Shown here: piece after piece, positions 8,465 to 16,326 of the stretch
Position numbering within the stretch: the stretch's first letter is position 1
How the letters are laid out: every line of letters begins with the position of its first letter
NCBI RefSeq assembly: GCF_000626675.1
Contig: NZ_CP006842.1
Location: 2,418,001-2,482,000, forward strand
Direction of reading: 5' to 3'
DNA: 64,000 nucleotides
Origin: Corynebacterium glyciniphilum AJ 3170
GTDB taxonomy: Bacteria; Actinomycetota; Actinomycetes; Mycobacteriales; Mycobacteriaceae
Translations under genes and position numbers: made by a program
Notes under the pieces: model-generated
What the model saw: only the letters and a program-made list of their open reading frames with translations
Database searches by the model: none
Told to the model about the DNA's origin: nothing

Positions 8465-8762
8465 CCGCCGCGAAAAAAGCCGATGCAGACTTCAGGATCT
8501 CGTTGGCTCGGCGCAGCTCGCGGTTTTCCTTTTCGAGTTCGGTCAGTCGTGCGGCGGTGTCGGTGTCGACGCCGGGGCGGTCACCGTTGTCGATCTCGGT
8601 GGTGCGTACCCAGTTGCGCAGGGTTTCTTTGGAGATGGAGAGCTGTTCGGCGACGCGGCCGACCGCGCCGCGGGCGGTGGTGGTGGGGTCCTTCTTGGCA
8701 TCGAGGACCATGTGGATGGCTCTCTTTCGCAGCTCGTCGGGGTATCGGCGGGGTGCTGGCAT
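8415..8762 (-). CDS. IS3-family transposase OrfA (helix-turn-helix)
   Basis: Protein of 115 residues from the ATG at 8762 (MPAPRRYPDELRKRA), chosen because the family starts there. The HTH_Tnp_1 fold is visible: RYPDELRKRAIHMVLDA, then AEQLSISKETLRNWVR. A leucine-zipper-like stretch (LTELEKENRELRRANEILK) follows, and SASAFFAA marks the point where IS3 frameshifting joins OrfA to OrfB. OrfA binds the terminal repeats and, unfused, usually limits transposition. Confidence 0.85.
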   Translation of the reverse strand: MPAPRRYPDELRKRAIHMVLDAKKDPTTTARGAVGRVAEQLSISKETLRNWVRTTEIDNGDRPGVDTDTAARLTELEKENRELRRANEILKSASAFFAADARSTRTTDLRLHRLP

Positions 8763-8818
8763 GGCAGGGGTTCCTTTCTGTTGCTTGCCACCCTCCATCA
8801 TTCCCGGGACGACTCAGG

Positions 8819-9024
8819 TAGTGATGTCCCCGTTGGCCGTGGGCCGCTGGCTGGAATCCGCCACGGGGTGTTCGTTGAAGAGATTGGTGCAACAGCTGCG
8901 TGGGTACCGGGAGATGCGGATCAATGTGGGTGGGCACGAGGCGGTGGCGTCGGTACCGTTGCCACCGGAGTTATCCGAACTTGTGTACGAGATCAAGCGG
9001 CGGGCCGTTGGGAAACCGTACTAA
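8819..9024 (+). pseudogene. C-terminal fragment of IS1634/IS4-like transposase, copy 2
   Basis: The plus-strand frame reads LAVGRWLESATG, LKRLVQQLRGYREMRINVGG and LPPELSELVYEIKRR, closely matching copy 1 at 6777-7061 but in the opposite orientation. Homology begins right at the IS3 right end. The upstream transposase part is absent, and the sequence left of the IS3 element does not supply it. The frame ends in TAA, followed by the terminal sequence TTGAGCCAAGT (9026-9036). Substitutions between the copies show that they are separate insertions and not a recent duplication. Confidence 0.7.
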
Positions 9025-9036
9025 TTTGAGCCAAGT

Positions 9037-9465
9037 CAGGTTGCATTGGGGTTCTTCCAATCTAGACCACTACATCTTGAGGTCGCTGATCCACTCCGGG
9101 CAACTCCGCGACCGGATCAACGCACTGTGAATCGCGAAGAGCCCGTTTCATCCGCGCTGGCGATGGCGTTCATTGTCGCCACTAAAAGCCACTTATAAAT
9201 ACGATGCCCCGGATAATCCAGTACATGCGGATGGCGGCACATTTCACTGTCTATAACCGTGTGGTTCTTAGTATCTTTTGGTCCTCGACGTAAGGACTTC
9301 CACCACAAAATCCAAAGACTTCGAGGGGAACGGAACCGGCATAGTTCAATTGAGATAGCCAACCCATACCTAAGAATACAAGTCCACTAACGATGGTTCT
9401 GATCACTTTTGTCGACAGGATTCAAAAAAATGCGAGCGACAGTAAATTAAACCAGGAATGCATAC
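9037..9465. other. region without a convincing gene, left part of the AT-rich block
   Basis: About 430 bases. The first 95 bases could encode the tail of a lost gene (plus-strand SNLDHYILRSLIHSGQLRDR, stop at 9130). That reads like real protein but is not recognised. An 81-codon minus-strand frame at 9117-9362 has no family features or good start. From about 9180 the sequence is AT-rich and continuous with the downstream operon. Confidence 0.35.
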
Positions 9466-10197
9466 CTACAGGCTGGGATCGGAATACCTGCCACGCGCGG
9501 AAAAAAGCTGAACGGACCCCAATGAAGCTGAACAAAACGAGAATAAAATCGATGCCATAAAGAAAATCGCCGCAATCGTATCGTAGACTTCAATCCACGA
9601 CGAGAGGCCCCCACCAGTAAGACTGAAAAACATATCAAGAACAATTCGTACCAGTATTGCTACCGATCCAATTGATACTGATATAAGTACCCAAGCGAAT
9701 GAAGCCGCCAGGTTAGAGTATGAAGAATGGAGTAGAAGAAGCTCCCTTTGGTGAGCTCCTTCATCCCAGTAAAGAGGCTCCCCGTTCGATCCTCCATGAT
9801 GACCCCGGAAGGCCCTAAATCTAGCTTTTGATGCCGAGTCCAGTCCGCCAAGAGCATAGATCGTAGGTATGGCAACTACCGCGAGAACTGTAGCTATAAT
9901 GGAAACAAGTGCGGGGATCGACGCCGAGATGTCGATAGCGCCAACTCCGTAACGATCCGATCCGAATATCAATGATAAAATTAGCCCCAGAGTAAAAGTC
10001 GCGGGAAGCCCGTAACACCATCCGCGTTCAAACACTCCACACACATGATCGTTTGGCTTCTCCCCGTCTTCATTCCATACCAAACCGAGGTACTTTATTA
10101 TCCCCCGCCAACGCGCACCGCTAAAATATCCGGTTTCATCGTAGCGGAAATCGTATTGCGACCTGAACTGCGAAATGAAAACATACTTTAAATTCAC
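9466..10197 (-). CDS. putative membrane protein, second gene of unknown operon
   Basis: Unrecognised protein of 243 residues starting at a GTG with AAGGG eight bases upstream. A soluble N-terminus of about 55 residues, rich in aromatic and charged residues, is followed by four hydrophobic segments: about 61-79 (LPATFTLGLILSLIFG), 88-117 (SIPALVSIIATVLAVVAIPTI), 162-187 (LAASFAWVLISVSIGSVAIL) and 205-227 (IAAIFFMASILFSFCSASLG). A hydrophilic loop separates the second and third. It lies 18 bases after the 337-codon gene and shares its AT-rich codon use, so they form one operon. A membrane effector paired with a cytoplasmic sensor is a plausible reading, but nothing in the sequence proves it. 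Confidence 0.6.
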   Translation of the reverse strand: MNLKYVFISQFRSQYDFRYDETGYFSGARWRGIIKYLGLVWNEDGEKPNDHVCGVFERGWCYGLPATFTLGLILSLIFGSDRYGVGAIDISASIPALVSIIATVLAVVAIPTIYALGGLDSASKARFRAFRGHHGGSNGEPLYWDEGAHQRELLLLHSSYSNLAASFAWVLISVSIGSVAILVRIVLDMFFSLTGGGLSSWIEVYDTIAAIFFMASILFSFCSASLGSVQLFSARGRYSDPSL

Positions 10198-10215
10198 GCT
10201 TTACCCTTGGTAGAA

Positions 10216-11229
10216 CTATACATAATTCAATAAATCAAAGGCCTGATCATTAAACTCGGATCGAACAGGGCGACGATCCTCCCATATGTAGTCCAATATC
10301 CCTTCTATAGCATCAATATCGATACCGAAGTTCGACTTACCGTCCTTCTTTTTGAGGATTACTTTCCTACGATGTTGGGCCGTTTTTGAAGAATTTGGTA
10401 TAGCTACCTGAAACATCGAGTCGAGCCTCTGCGCGAGATTTTCGGTAGAGTTTTGCCTTCTCGCTACGAGGTTCGCAATCTCCTTCATTACGGGAGCCTT
10501 CTGAGAAGAGGCGATCCCCGTAGATATCACATCTCGATATTCCTTGCCCCTTTGTTTGGCCCCAGTTTTTGGCACCATTAATTCATACTCCTGCGGTTCA
10601 TAATCATTCAGCCTTGCCGCAATAAAATCTAAACTCGATACGCGGTCGAGATTAATTTTTACCTTTGAATTGGTCCGCCGTTCGATTTCCGATTTCAGAT
10701 AGTGCTTCAAAGCAGTCACCGGCGCCGTATTCGAGGCAGACTCAATAGCAAGAAAAAATTCATTTGCTCGCTGAGTATAGATAATAGCGCCCATCTGCGG
10801 CCTCATTTGATAAGAATCTCTTTGAGAACTAGACGATGTTGCACCTCCACTTTTTAGGTGCGCCGATCTGCTAAAATTATTATTCTTACCTTGCTCGATT
10901 TCGAAATCTATGTAGACGGCAGACGAATTTCTTCCGCTACTCGGAAGACTTGATTTCGGCACAGCGTTCGGCCCCATAGTACCTAGCGGAATAGAAGGAA
11001 TACCGCCCGCTTTCAGCAGATACTCAGCGACTTTTTGGGCCCCAGGATAAGGGGAAACCAACGGGCCAATTGGTGTATCTACCCCCTTAGATAAGATATC
11101 GATCATTAGCCTGGGCACGTCAACAGATTTTCCACCCACAACTTTGACATATTGGGAGGCCCCCCAAAATTTTCCACCCACGGTTGTGTCTTCAATCTGC
11201 ATGGACCATGTTGATTGTTTGTAGATCAT
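10216..11229 (-). CDS. hypothetical protein of unknown family, first gene of two-gene AT-rich operon
   Basis: Unrecognised soluble protein of 337 residues. No signal peptide, membrane helix, Walker motif, zinc motif or nuclease motif is evident. The N-terminal part has DVPRLMIDILSKGVDTPIGP. The centre is Ser/Asn-rich (about 100-140). The C-terminal half is basic and helical (VMKEIANLVARRQNSTENLA, RRKVILKKKDGKSN), followed by IEGILDYIWEDRR. The ATG is 4 bases after the lepA stop, and its GAGGG ribosome-binding site lies in the last lepA codons, so it is probably coupled to lepA transcription. Foreign codon use and IS neighbours indicate horizontal acquisition. An internal ATG nine codons in is a weaker alternative start. 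Confidence 0.6.
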   Translation of the reverse strand: MIYKQSTWSMQIEDTTVGGKFWGASQYVKVVGGKSVDVPRLMIDILSKGVDTPIGPLVSPYPGAQKVAEYLLKAGGIPSIPLGTMGPNAVPKSSLPSSGRNSSAVYIDFEIEQGKNNNFSRSAHLKSGGATSSSSQRDSYQMRPQMGAIIYTQRANEFFLAIESASNTAPVTALKHYLKSEIERRTNSKVKINLDRVSSLDFIAARLNDYEPQEYELMVPKTGAKQRGKEYRDVISTGIASSQKAPVMKEIANLVARRQNSTENLAQRLDSMFQVAIPNSSKTAQHRRKVILKKKDGKSNFGIDIDAIEGILDYIWEDRRPVRSEFNDQAFDLLNYV

Positions 11230-11233
11230 CCTG

Positions 11234-13084
11234 CTATCCCTCGTCAGTACTCAGCGCAGCAACAAACGCCTCCTGCGGGACGGACACCGACCCGATGGAC
11301 TTCATGCGCTTCTTGCCCTCCTTCTGCTTCTCCAGCAGCTTCTTCTTGCGAGAGATGTCGCCGCCATAACATTTGCTCAGGACGTCCTTACGCAAAGCGC
11401 GAATATTCGTCCGAGAAATCACCTTCGCGCCGATCGCCGCCTGCACCGGCACCTCGAACTGCTGACGGGGAATCAGCTCCTTGAGCTTCTTCGTCATCTT
11501 GTTGCCGTAATGCAGTGCATGGTCGCGGTGCACAATGGCACTGAACGCATCGACTGGCTCCCCCTGCAGCAGGATGTCCACCTTCACGAGGTCTGCCTCC
11601 TGCTCGCCGTTCTCCTCGTAATTCAACGATGCATAGCCCTTCGTCCGGGACTTCAGCATGTCGAAGAAGTCGAAGACGATCTCACCCAACGGCATCCGGT
11701 AGCGCAGCTCCACCCGGTCCGTCGACAAGAAGTCCATGTTCTTCATCTGCCCACGCTTCGACTGGCACAGCTCCATCGTCCCGCCGAGGAACTCCTCCGG
11801 CACGATCACCGTAAGATCGACCATCGGCTCGTAGATCTCCCGCAGTTTGCCCTCCGGCCAGTCCGACGGGTTCTGGACATGCATCTCCGTTCCGTCCTCC
11901 CCCACCACGCGGTACACCACCGACGGTGCGGTGGAGATCAGGTCCAGGTCGAACTCGCGCTCCAAACGGTCACGCGTGATCTCCATATGTAGCAGCCCCA
12001 GGAAACCACAACGGAAGCCGAAGCCCAGCGCGGTGGAGGTCTCCGGCTCGAACGTCAGCGACGCATCGTTCAGCTGCAGCTTCTCGATCGCCTCACGCAA
12101 CTCCGGGTACTGGTTCGCCGAGATCGGGAACAGCCCCGAGTACACCATCGGCGTGGGCTCGCGATAGCCGGTCAGCGGCTCCGTCGCGCCGTTCACGGCC
12201 CAGGTGACCGTGTCACCCACCTTCGACTGGCGGACGTCCTTCGCGCCGGTGATGATGTAGCCCACCTCGCCGACACCAAGGCCCTTGGACTTCTCCGGCT
12301 GCGGGGAGATGATGCCGACCTCCTGCGCCTCGTGAGTGGCGCCAGTGGACATCATCTGGATCTTCTGGCGCGGCTCCAGCGTGCCGTCCATCATGCGGAT
12401 GTAGGTGACCACGCCGCGGAAGATGTCGTAGACGGAGTCGAAGATCAACGCGCGGGCCGGGGCGTCCTGATCGCCCTGCGGGGCGGGGACGAGCTCGCAG
12501 ACCTTGTCGATCATGTCCGGGATGCCCTCGCCGGTCTTCGCCGAGATGCGCATCACCTCCTCCGGCTCGCAACCGATGATGTTCGCGATCTCCAGGGCGT
12601 ACTTGTCCGGGTCCGCGGCCGGCAGGTCGATCTTGTTGAGGACCGGGATGATCTCCAGGTCCTTCTCCATCGCCAGGTACAGGTTCGCCAGCGTCTGCGC
12701 CTCGATTCCCTGGGCGGCGTCCACCAGCAGGATCGCACCCTCACACGCCTCCAGTGCGCGGGAGACCTCGTAGGTGAAGTCCACGTGCCCGGGGGTGTCG
12801 ATGAGGTGCAGCACCAGCTCCTCGTCCTTGTGGGCGCAGGTCTTCGGCACCCACGGCAGACGCACGTTCTGCGCCTTGATGGTGATGCCGCGCTCGCGCT
12901 CGATGTCCATGTTGTCGAGGTACTGGTCGCGCATGTCGCGCTCCTCGATGACCCCGGACATCTGCAGGATGCGGTCCGCCAGCGTGGACTTGCCGTGGTC
13001 GATGTGCGCGATGATGCAGAAGTTCCGGATCCGCGAGGGGTCAGTGAACGTCTCGCGGGCGTAGTTCTTCTGCTTGGGGGCCAT
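11234..13084 (-). CDS. lepA: elongation factor 4 (LepA)
   Basis: Translational GTPase of 616 residues, full family length. It binds stalled or mis-translocated ribosomes and promotes back-translocation. The GTPase motifs are [15 protein letters not shown] (G1), the RGITIK switch region, DTPGHVDF (G3) and [10 protein letters not shown] (G4). The LepA-specific C-terminal domain ends in [15 protein letters not shown]. The start is the ATG of MAPKQKNYA, with an AGGAGG site seven bases upstream; an in-frame start 12 codons earlier lies over that site. The gene is intact although an AT-rich island begins directly at its stop codon. Confidence 0.98.
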   Translation of the reverse strand: MAPKQKNYARETFTDPSRIRNFCIIAHIDHGKSTLADRILQMSGVIEERDMRDQYLDNMDIERERGITIKAQNVRLPWVPKTCAHKDEELVLHLIDTPGHVDFTYEVSRALEACEGAILLVDAAQGIEAQTLANLYLAMEKDLEIIPVLNKIDLPAADPDKYALEIANIIGCEPEEVMRISAKTGEGIPDMIDKVCELVPAPQGDQDAPARALIFDSVYDIFRGVVTYIRMMDGTLEPRQKIQMMSTGATHEAQEVGIISPQPEKSKGLGVGEVGYIITGAKDVRQSKVGDTVTWAVNGATEPLTGYREPTPMVYSGLFPISANQYPELREAIEKLQLNDASLTFEPETSTALGFGFRCGFLGLLHMEITRDRLEREFDLDLISTAPSVVYRVVGEDGTEMHVQNPSDWPEGKLREIYEPMVDLTVIVPEEFLGGTMELCQSKRGQMKNMDFLSTDRVELRYRMPLGEIVFDFFDMLKSRTKGYASLNYEENGEQEADLVKVDILLQGEPVDAFSAIVHRDHALHYGNKMTKKLKELIPRQQFEVPVQAAIGAKVISRTNIRALRKDVLSKCYGGDISRKKKLLEKQKEGKKRMKSIGSVSVPQEAFVAALSTDEG

Positions 13085-13264
13085 GGGTGTCGTCCTCCTG
13101 GTGGTGCATGGTCCCGCCACGGATCGCCGCGGCAGGAAGATATCAGGCCGAGTCTACCGTGCCGTGGTATGTGCGTTGGTGTCGTATCGGTGTCTTCCTG
13201 TAGGGGCCACCACTCATCCGACTCATCCCGCTACCCAATGAGCGCACGGTAAGAGCCCATCGCG

Positions 13265-13693
13265 TCACCGCCGTCGGACGGCCAGCACCCCGCCAATAAG
13301 GGTGAACGCCACACCGCTCGTCCCTGCCAGTGCGGACACCCCGAAGGACAACGTCGAGGTCATCAACGCCGAGCGAACCGTCGACCCCTGGAGCGCAAGA
13401 TCGCGGTTGGAGTCATCCATGTCGAGCTGCGCGTAGGTCTTGCCGTCGGTGGCCTCGAGAACGTGCCTCTTCACGGTTTCAGCCTGCGAGTACGCGCTCA
13501 GCGGACCGTCCACCCGGTCGCCGGCGAAGCGGTCAGCGTCGTCAGACACCGTGATGTTCTCGTCGATGAGCTCGGCACGAACGGTGAACCAACCGAAGAT
13601 GCCACCTATGAGGAACACGATCCCGATGACGGCGACGAGGAGTCCGGCGATGCGGGGGACGACAGGAGATTTCGGGGTGCTCGGAGTGGTCAT
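13265..13693 (-). CDS. two-TM membrane protein, often mislabelled LigA-like
   Basis: Protein of 142 residues from the ATG at 13693 (MTTPSTPKSP). It has a first membrane helix (IAGLLVAVIGIVFLIGGIFGWF), an external loop containing ENITVSDDADRFAGDRVDGP, and a second helix (VSALAGTSGVAFTLIGGVL) before a basic end, RRR. The ENITVSDDA loop is characteristic of a small actinobacterial membrane family that databases often call aromatic ring-opening dioxygenase LigA. No dioxygenase residues are visible, so that label should not be trusted. It sits upstream of lepA on the same strand with 180 bases between. Function is unknown; the location is probably the plasma membrane with the loop outside. Confidence 0.7.
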   Translation of the reverse strand: MTTPSTPKSPVVPRIAGLLVAVIGIVFLIGGIFGWFTVRAELIDENITVSDDADRFAGDRVDGPLSAYSQAETVKRHVLEATDGKTYAQLDMDDSNRDLALQGSTVRSALMTSTLSFGVSALAGTSGVAFTLIGGVLAVRRR

Positions 13694-13914
13694 GACGGCC
13701 TTCCGGTGAGGGGCGCAGGTAGTTGACGTGACCATCAATACACGGGCAAGGCCATCCTGTCTATAGTTCTATACACAATCCTGCCGCGGACCCCTCTCCA
13801 TTCCGATGCGCAGACGAGAATCGACCGCCGCGGCGACAACCCGACAACACTCCAGGACGTACCCCTGGGGGTAAAAGGCCACCACGACCCGAGGTCACAC
13901 CCTATTCTCTACTC

Positions 13915-14388
13915 ATGACATTCAGGAAACTAACTTGTTTCGCCGTCGTCATCGGCGGCGCCGTAGCCCTCACCGCCTGCGGAGGAGAGACTGAAGCGGA
14001 GGTCGCGGCCCCCTCGACAATCACCCTCACCGTCACCACCACGGTCGACCACACCACGACAGTCACGGAGACCCCGGAAGACGAGCCAGAACCAACCCAG
14101 GCATCGAGGGAGATTCCGGAACCGGCTCCAACGAACACCAGAGCATCAGGATCGTCGTCGACAACGTTCGGGGCGGGGACGCAGCTGGTGGGCAGCGACG
14201 TCCAGCCAGGGACCTACCGGAACACGGCAACAGACGGCTGTTACTGGGAGCGACTGTCCGGCACCAGCGGCGACTTCGAGGACATCATCACCAACGGATT
14301 CTCCGAGGGACAGAGCTATGTGACCATCGCGCCGACCGACATCGCCTTCAACTCATCGTTCTGCGGGACCTGGGAGCTCGTGGAGTAA
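13915..14388 (+). CDS. small secreted lipoprotein
   Basis: Protein of 157 residues with a lipoprotein signal peptide: MTFRKLTCFAVVIGGAVALTAC, lipobox Cys22. A Thr/Val- and Pro-rich linker of about 70 residues follows (TITLTVTTTVDHTTTVTETP). The C-terminal domain, from about residue 85, has the QLVGSDVQPGTYRNTATDGCYWERLSG pattern common in secreted actinobacterial proteins. Two cysteines there (Cys near 105 and 152) may pair. It is predicted to be anchored on the outer face of the membrane. The function is not known, and no operon partner is evident; the next gene starts 27 bases downstream. Confidence 0.75.
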   Translation: MTFRKLTCFAVVIGGAVALTACGGETEAEVAAPSTITLTVTTTVDHTTTVTETPEDEPEPTQASREIPEPAPTNTRASGSSSTTFGAGTQLVGSDVQPGTYRNTATDGCYWERLSGTSGDFEDIITNGFSEGQSYVTIAPTDIAFNSSFCGTWELVE

Positions 14389-14415
14389 TCCGACCCCCGC
14401 GCTACAGTGGTCACC

Positions 14416-14949
14416 ATGAATTCCGTACGGAATCCCCTGCGCCGGATGCTCGAGCGCTACTTCCACCACCGCGGCAATATGGACGACGGCCTGGCCGAAC
14501 TCCACGCCAATCTCGGTCTCGACCAGTCCTCCCACACCGAGACCGCCGTCCGCGCCGTCACCGTCACCACCCCCACCGAAGACCACGCCCGACCGGTCAT
14601 CTACGCCCCCGACATGGACGGGCAGGCCGACCCCGGTGAGGTCGTCTGGTACCACGTCCTACCCAACCGCGAGTCCACCCCCGAACTGCGCGCCTGCGTG
14701 GTCGTCGGGCGTAACCGCCACACCCTGCTCGGCATGCTCATCAGCTCCAACCCGGAGCACGCCGAGGACGACAATTGGGTCGCCATCGGTGCTGGCCTGT
14801 GGGACCCGCGCGGCAACGAGTGCTGGGCCCGCGCCGACCGCATCATCGAGATCCCCGAGGCCTCCATCCAACGCCGCGGCGTGTCCATGCCGGAACGTCG
14901 TTACGACCGCCTCGCCAACGCCCTGCGCCGCAACTACGGCTGGTCCTGA
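14416..14949 (+). CDS. PemK/MazF-like family protein
   Basis: Protein of 177 residues. The central part reads YAPDMDGQADPGEVVWYHV and then LRACVVVGRNRHTLLGMLIS, the beta-barrel signature of the PemK/MazF-like family found in actinobacteria. The C-terminus carries DPRGNECWARADRIIEIP, also typical. True MazF toxins are mRNA endonucleases. No antitoxin gene is adjacent, and this longer actinobacterial branch is usually a solitary gene, so toxin activity is doubtful. The ATG at 14416 was preferred over a GTG nine bases earlier. The alkB-like gene follows after 33 bases on the same strand, which suggests co-transcription with DNA repair genes. Confidence 0.7.
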   Translation: MNSVRNPLRRMLERYFHHRGNMDDGLAELHANLGLDQSSHTETAVRAVTVTTPTEDHARPVIYAPDMDGQADPGEVVWYHVLPNRESTPELRACVVVGRNRHTLLGMLISSNPEHAEDDNWVAIGAGLWDPRGNECWARADRIIEIPEASIQRRGVSMPERRYDRLANALRRNYGWS

Positions 14950-14982
14950 CCCCACGCCCCTCCAGCTACCACCAGAGACAGA

Positions 14983-15651
14983 ATGACTGACCAACCCACA
15001 CTGTTCGACCTGCACGCCCCCGCCTCCGACCTACCCGACGGCGCCCACCACCGCTCCGCCTGGCTCGACAGCGCCCAACAACGCTGGATCCTCGCCCAGT
15101 ACGCCGCCTGGGCCAAAGGCCCCGTCCCGCCACACTCCCCGGTGATCCACGGGCACCCGATGAGCGTCTCCATGCTCTGCCTCGGGTGGCACTGGGCGCC
15201 CGGCCGCTACACCCGGCGCGCCGTCGACGTTAACAACGCCCCCGTCCTGCCCGTTCCGGATTGGCTGGTAGAGCTGGGGCGTCGCGCGGTGGCGGAGACC
15301 ACCGGCGACGCTGCCCTTGCCGCGTCCTACACCCCGGACGTCGCCCTGGTGAACCACTACCTTGACGCGGCGAAGATGGGCATGCACCGCGACGCCGACG
15401 AACGCTCCAATGCCCCGGTGGTCTCCCTGTCCATCGGTGACACCTGCCGGTTCCGCTTCGGCAACGCCGAAACCCGCAACCGCCCCTACACCGACCTGTG
15501 GTTGGCCTCCGGCGACCTGTTCGTCTTCGGCGGGCCCGCCCGGCAGAACTACCACGGCGTGACGAAGGTGTACCCCAACACCGCCCCCTACGAGCTGGAG
15601 ATCCACGGCCGGTTGAACATCACGCTGCGTCAGACGGGGATGAAGGGATGA
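14983..15651 (+). CDS. alkB: AlkB-type alpha-ketoglutarate-dependent DNA repair dioxygenase
   Basis: Protein of 222 residues of the Fe(II)/2-oxoglutarate dioxygenase family that removes methyl groups from 1-methyladenine and 3-methylcytosine. The iron ligands are His135 and Asp137 in HRDAD, and His191 in NYHGV. The 2-oxoglutarate motif RxNxTxR is Arg210 to Arg216 (RLNITLR). The sequence ALVNHYLDAAKMGMHRD matches the conserved core. The stop codon overlaps the start of tag by four bases (ATGA). This coupling joins direct reversal with base excision of alkylated bases in one transcript. Confidence 0.92.
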   Translation: MTDQPTLFDLHAPASDLPDGAHHRSAWLDSAQQRWILAQYAAWAKGPVPPHSPVIHGHPMSVSMLCLGWHWAPGRYTRRAVDVNNAPVLPVPDWLVELGRRAVAETTGDAALAASYTPDVALVNHYLDAAKMGMHRDADERSNAPVVSLSIGDTCRFRFGNAETRNRPYTDLWLASGDLFVFGGPARQNYHGVTKVYPNTAPYELEIHGRLNITLRQTGMKG

Positions 15652-16280
15652 GCGCCCTGGTGACCGGACCGGACGGGTTGGCGCGTCCTGCGTGGGCGGA
15701 GTCGTCCGGACTGCTGCGCGGGTACTACGACACCGAGTGGGGCGTACCGGTCACCGACGAGCGTGGGATGTTCGAACGCATCAGCCTGGAGGCGTTCCAG
15801 TCCGGGTTGAGCTGGGCGACGATCCTGCGCAAACGTCCCGCCTTCCGCGCCGCCTTCCGCGGGTTCGACCCGGACGTGGTCGCCGACTTCGGTGAGGCGG
15901 AGTACGACACACTGATGCAGGACGCTGGCATCGTGCGCAACGCCCGCAAGATCCGGGCGACGATCACCAATGCGCAGGCCACCGTCGCGCTGCGGGGACG
16001 TTACGGCTCGGGCACCGGGTTGGCCGAGTTCGTGTGGTCCTTTCGTCCGGAGCGCACGCCGCTCCCTGAGCGCATCGAGGACGTCCCGACCACCTCACCG
16101 GAGTCTGTCGCACTGTCGAAAGCGCTGAAGAAGGAAGGGTTCGTCTTCGTCGGCCCGACAACGATGTTCGCCCTCATGGAGGCCGCCGGTCTGGTCGACA
16201 CGCACCTGACCGGCTCGCACCGGCGCGGATGCTCCGGACTGTGGGACGCCGAGGGCGAAAGTGCCGGAGATCCCTGGTAG
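15648..16280 (+). CDS. tag: DNA-3-methyladenine glycosylase I family protein, zinc ligands mostly lost
   Basis: Protein of 210 residues with the Tag fold: DTEWGVPVTDERGMFE, SLEAFQSGLSW with Glu48 in the active-site position, KKEGFVFVGPTTM and GLVDTHLTGS. Tag excises 3-methyladenine from DNA. In the E. coli enzyme Cys4, His17, His175 and Cys179 hold a zinc ion that ties the N- and C-termini together. Here the matching positions are Pro14, Tyr27, His186 and Ser190, so three of four ligands are gone. The protein may hold its termini differently. It overlaps the alkB-like stop by four bases. Confidence 0.88.
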   Translation: MSALVTGPDGLARPAWAESSGLLRGYYDTEWGVPVTDERGMFERISLEAFQSGLSWATILRKRPAFRAAFRGFDPDVVADFGEAEYDTLMQDAGIVRNARKIRATITNAQATVALRGRYGSGTGLAEFVWSFRPERTPLPERIEDVPTTSPESVALSKALKKEGFVFVGPTTMFALMEAAGLVDTHLTGSHRRGCSGLWDAEGESAGDPW

Positions 16281-16326
16281 ACACGTGTAATATCGTCTGC
16301 AAAACAGGAAGGCAGGCGAACACACG

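Larger units (their letters stand above)
7444..8816 (-). mobile_element. IS3-family insertion sequence
   Basis: Element of about 1.37 kb with two overlapping reading frames in the IS3 arrangement. The proposed ends are TGAAGTAGTTGGGTC at 7444 and, inward on the minus strand, TGAGTCGTCCCGGGA from 8816. These give the canonical TG...CA termini and align partly as imperfect inverted repeats. No clean target duplication adjoins these ends. If the ends are moved out by two bases, a TAG triplet flanks the element (7439-7441 and 8819-8821). Boundaries are therefore approximate. Confidence 0.75.
6122..11229. other. AT-rich accessory island
   Basis: The base composition shifts from GC-rich on both sides to visibly AT-rich in 6122-6760 and 9100-11229, with A/T runs and codons ending in A or T. 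The middle part (6777-9040) is IS sequence of higher GC. The island holds an IS3 element, two inverted transposase remnants, one orphan membrane gene and a two-gene unknown operon. It is bordered by the broken allophanate hydrolase gene on the left and the intact lepA stop codon on the right. No integrase or attachment repeat was found. Confidence 0.7.

Noticed and set aside
7439..8821. TAG target-site duplication of the IS3 element
   Set aside because: It requires ends two bases outside the canonical TG...CA termini, and the flanks do not join into one sequence.
12332..13252. 306-codon plus-strand frame opposite lepA
   Set aside because: Low-complexity mirror of lepA without a ribosome-binding site or family features.
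13265..13693. Aromatic ring-opening dioxygenase (LigA) function
   Set aside because: The label is a known mis-annotation for this small membrane family; no metal ligands or dioxygenase fold are visible.
14416..14949. Toxin-antitoxin module at the PemK-like gene
   Set aside because: No small antitoxin frame with a ribosome-binding site lies on either side.
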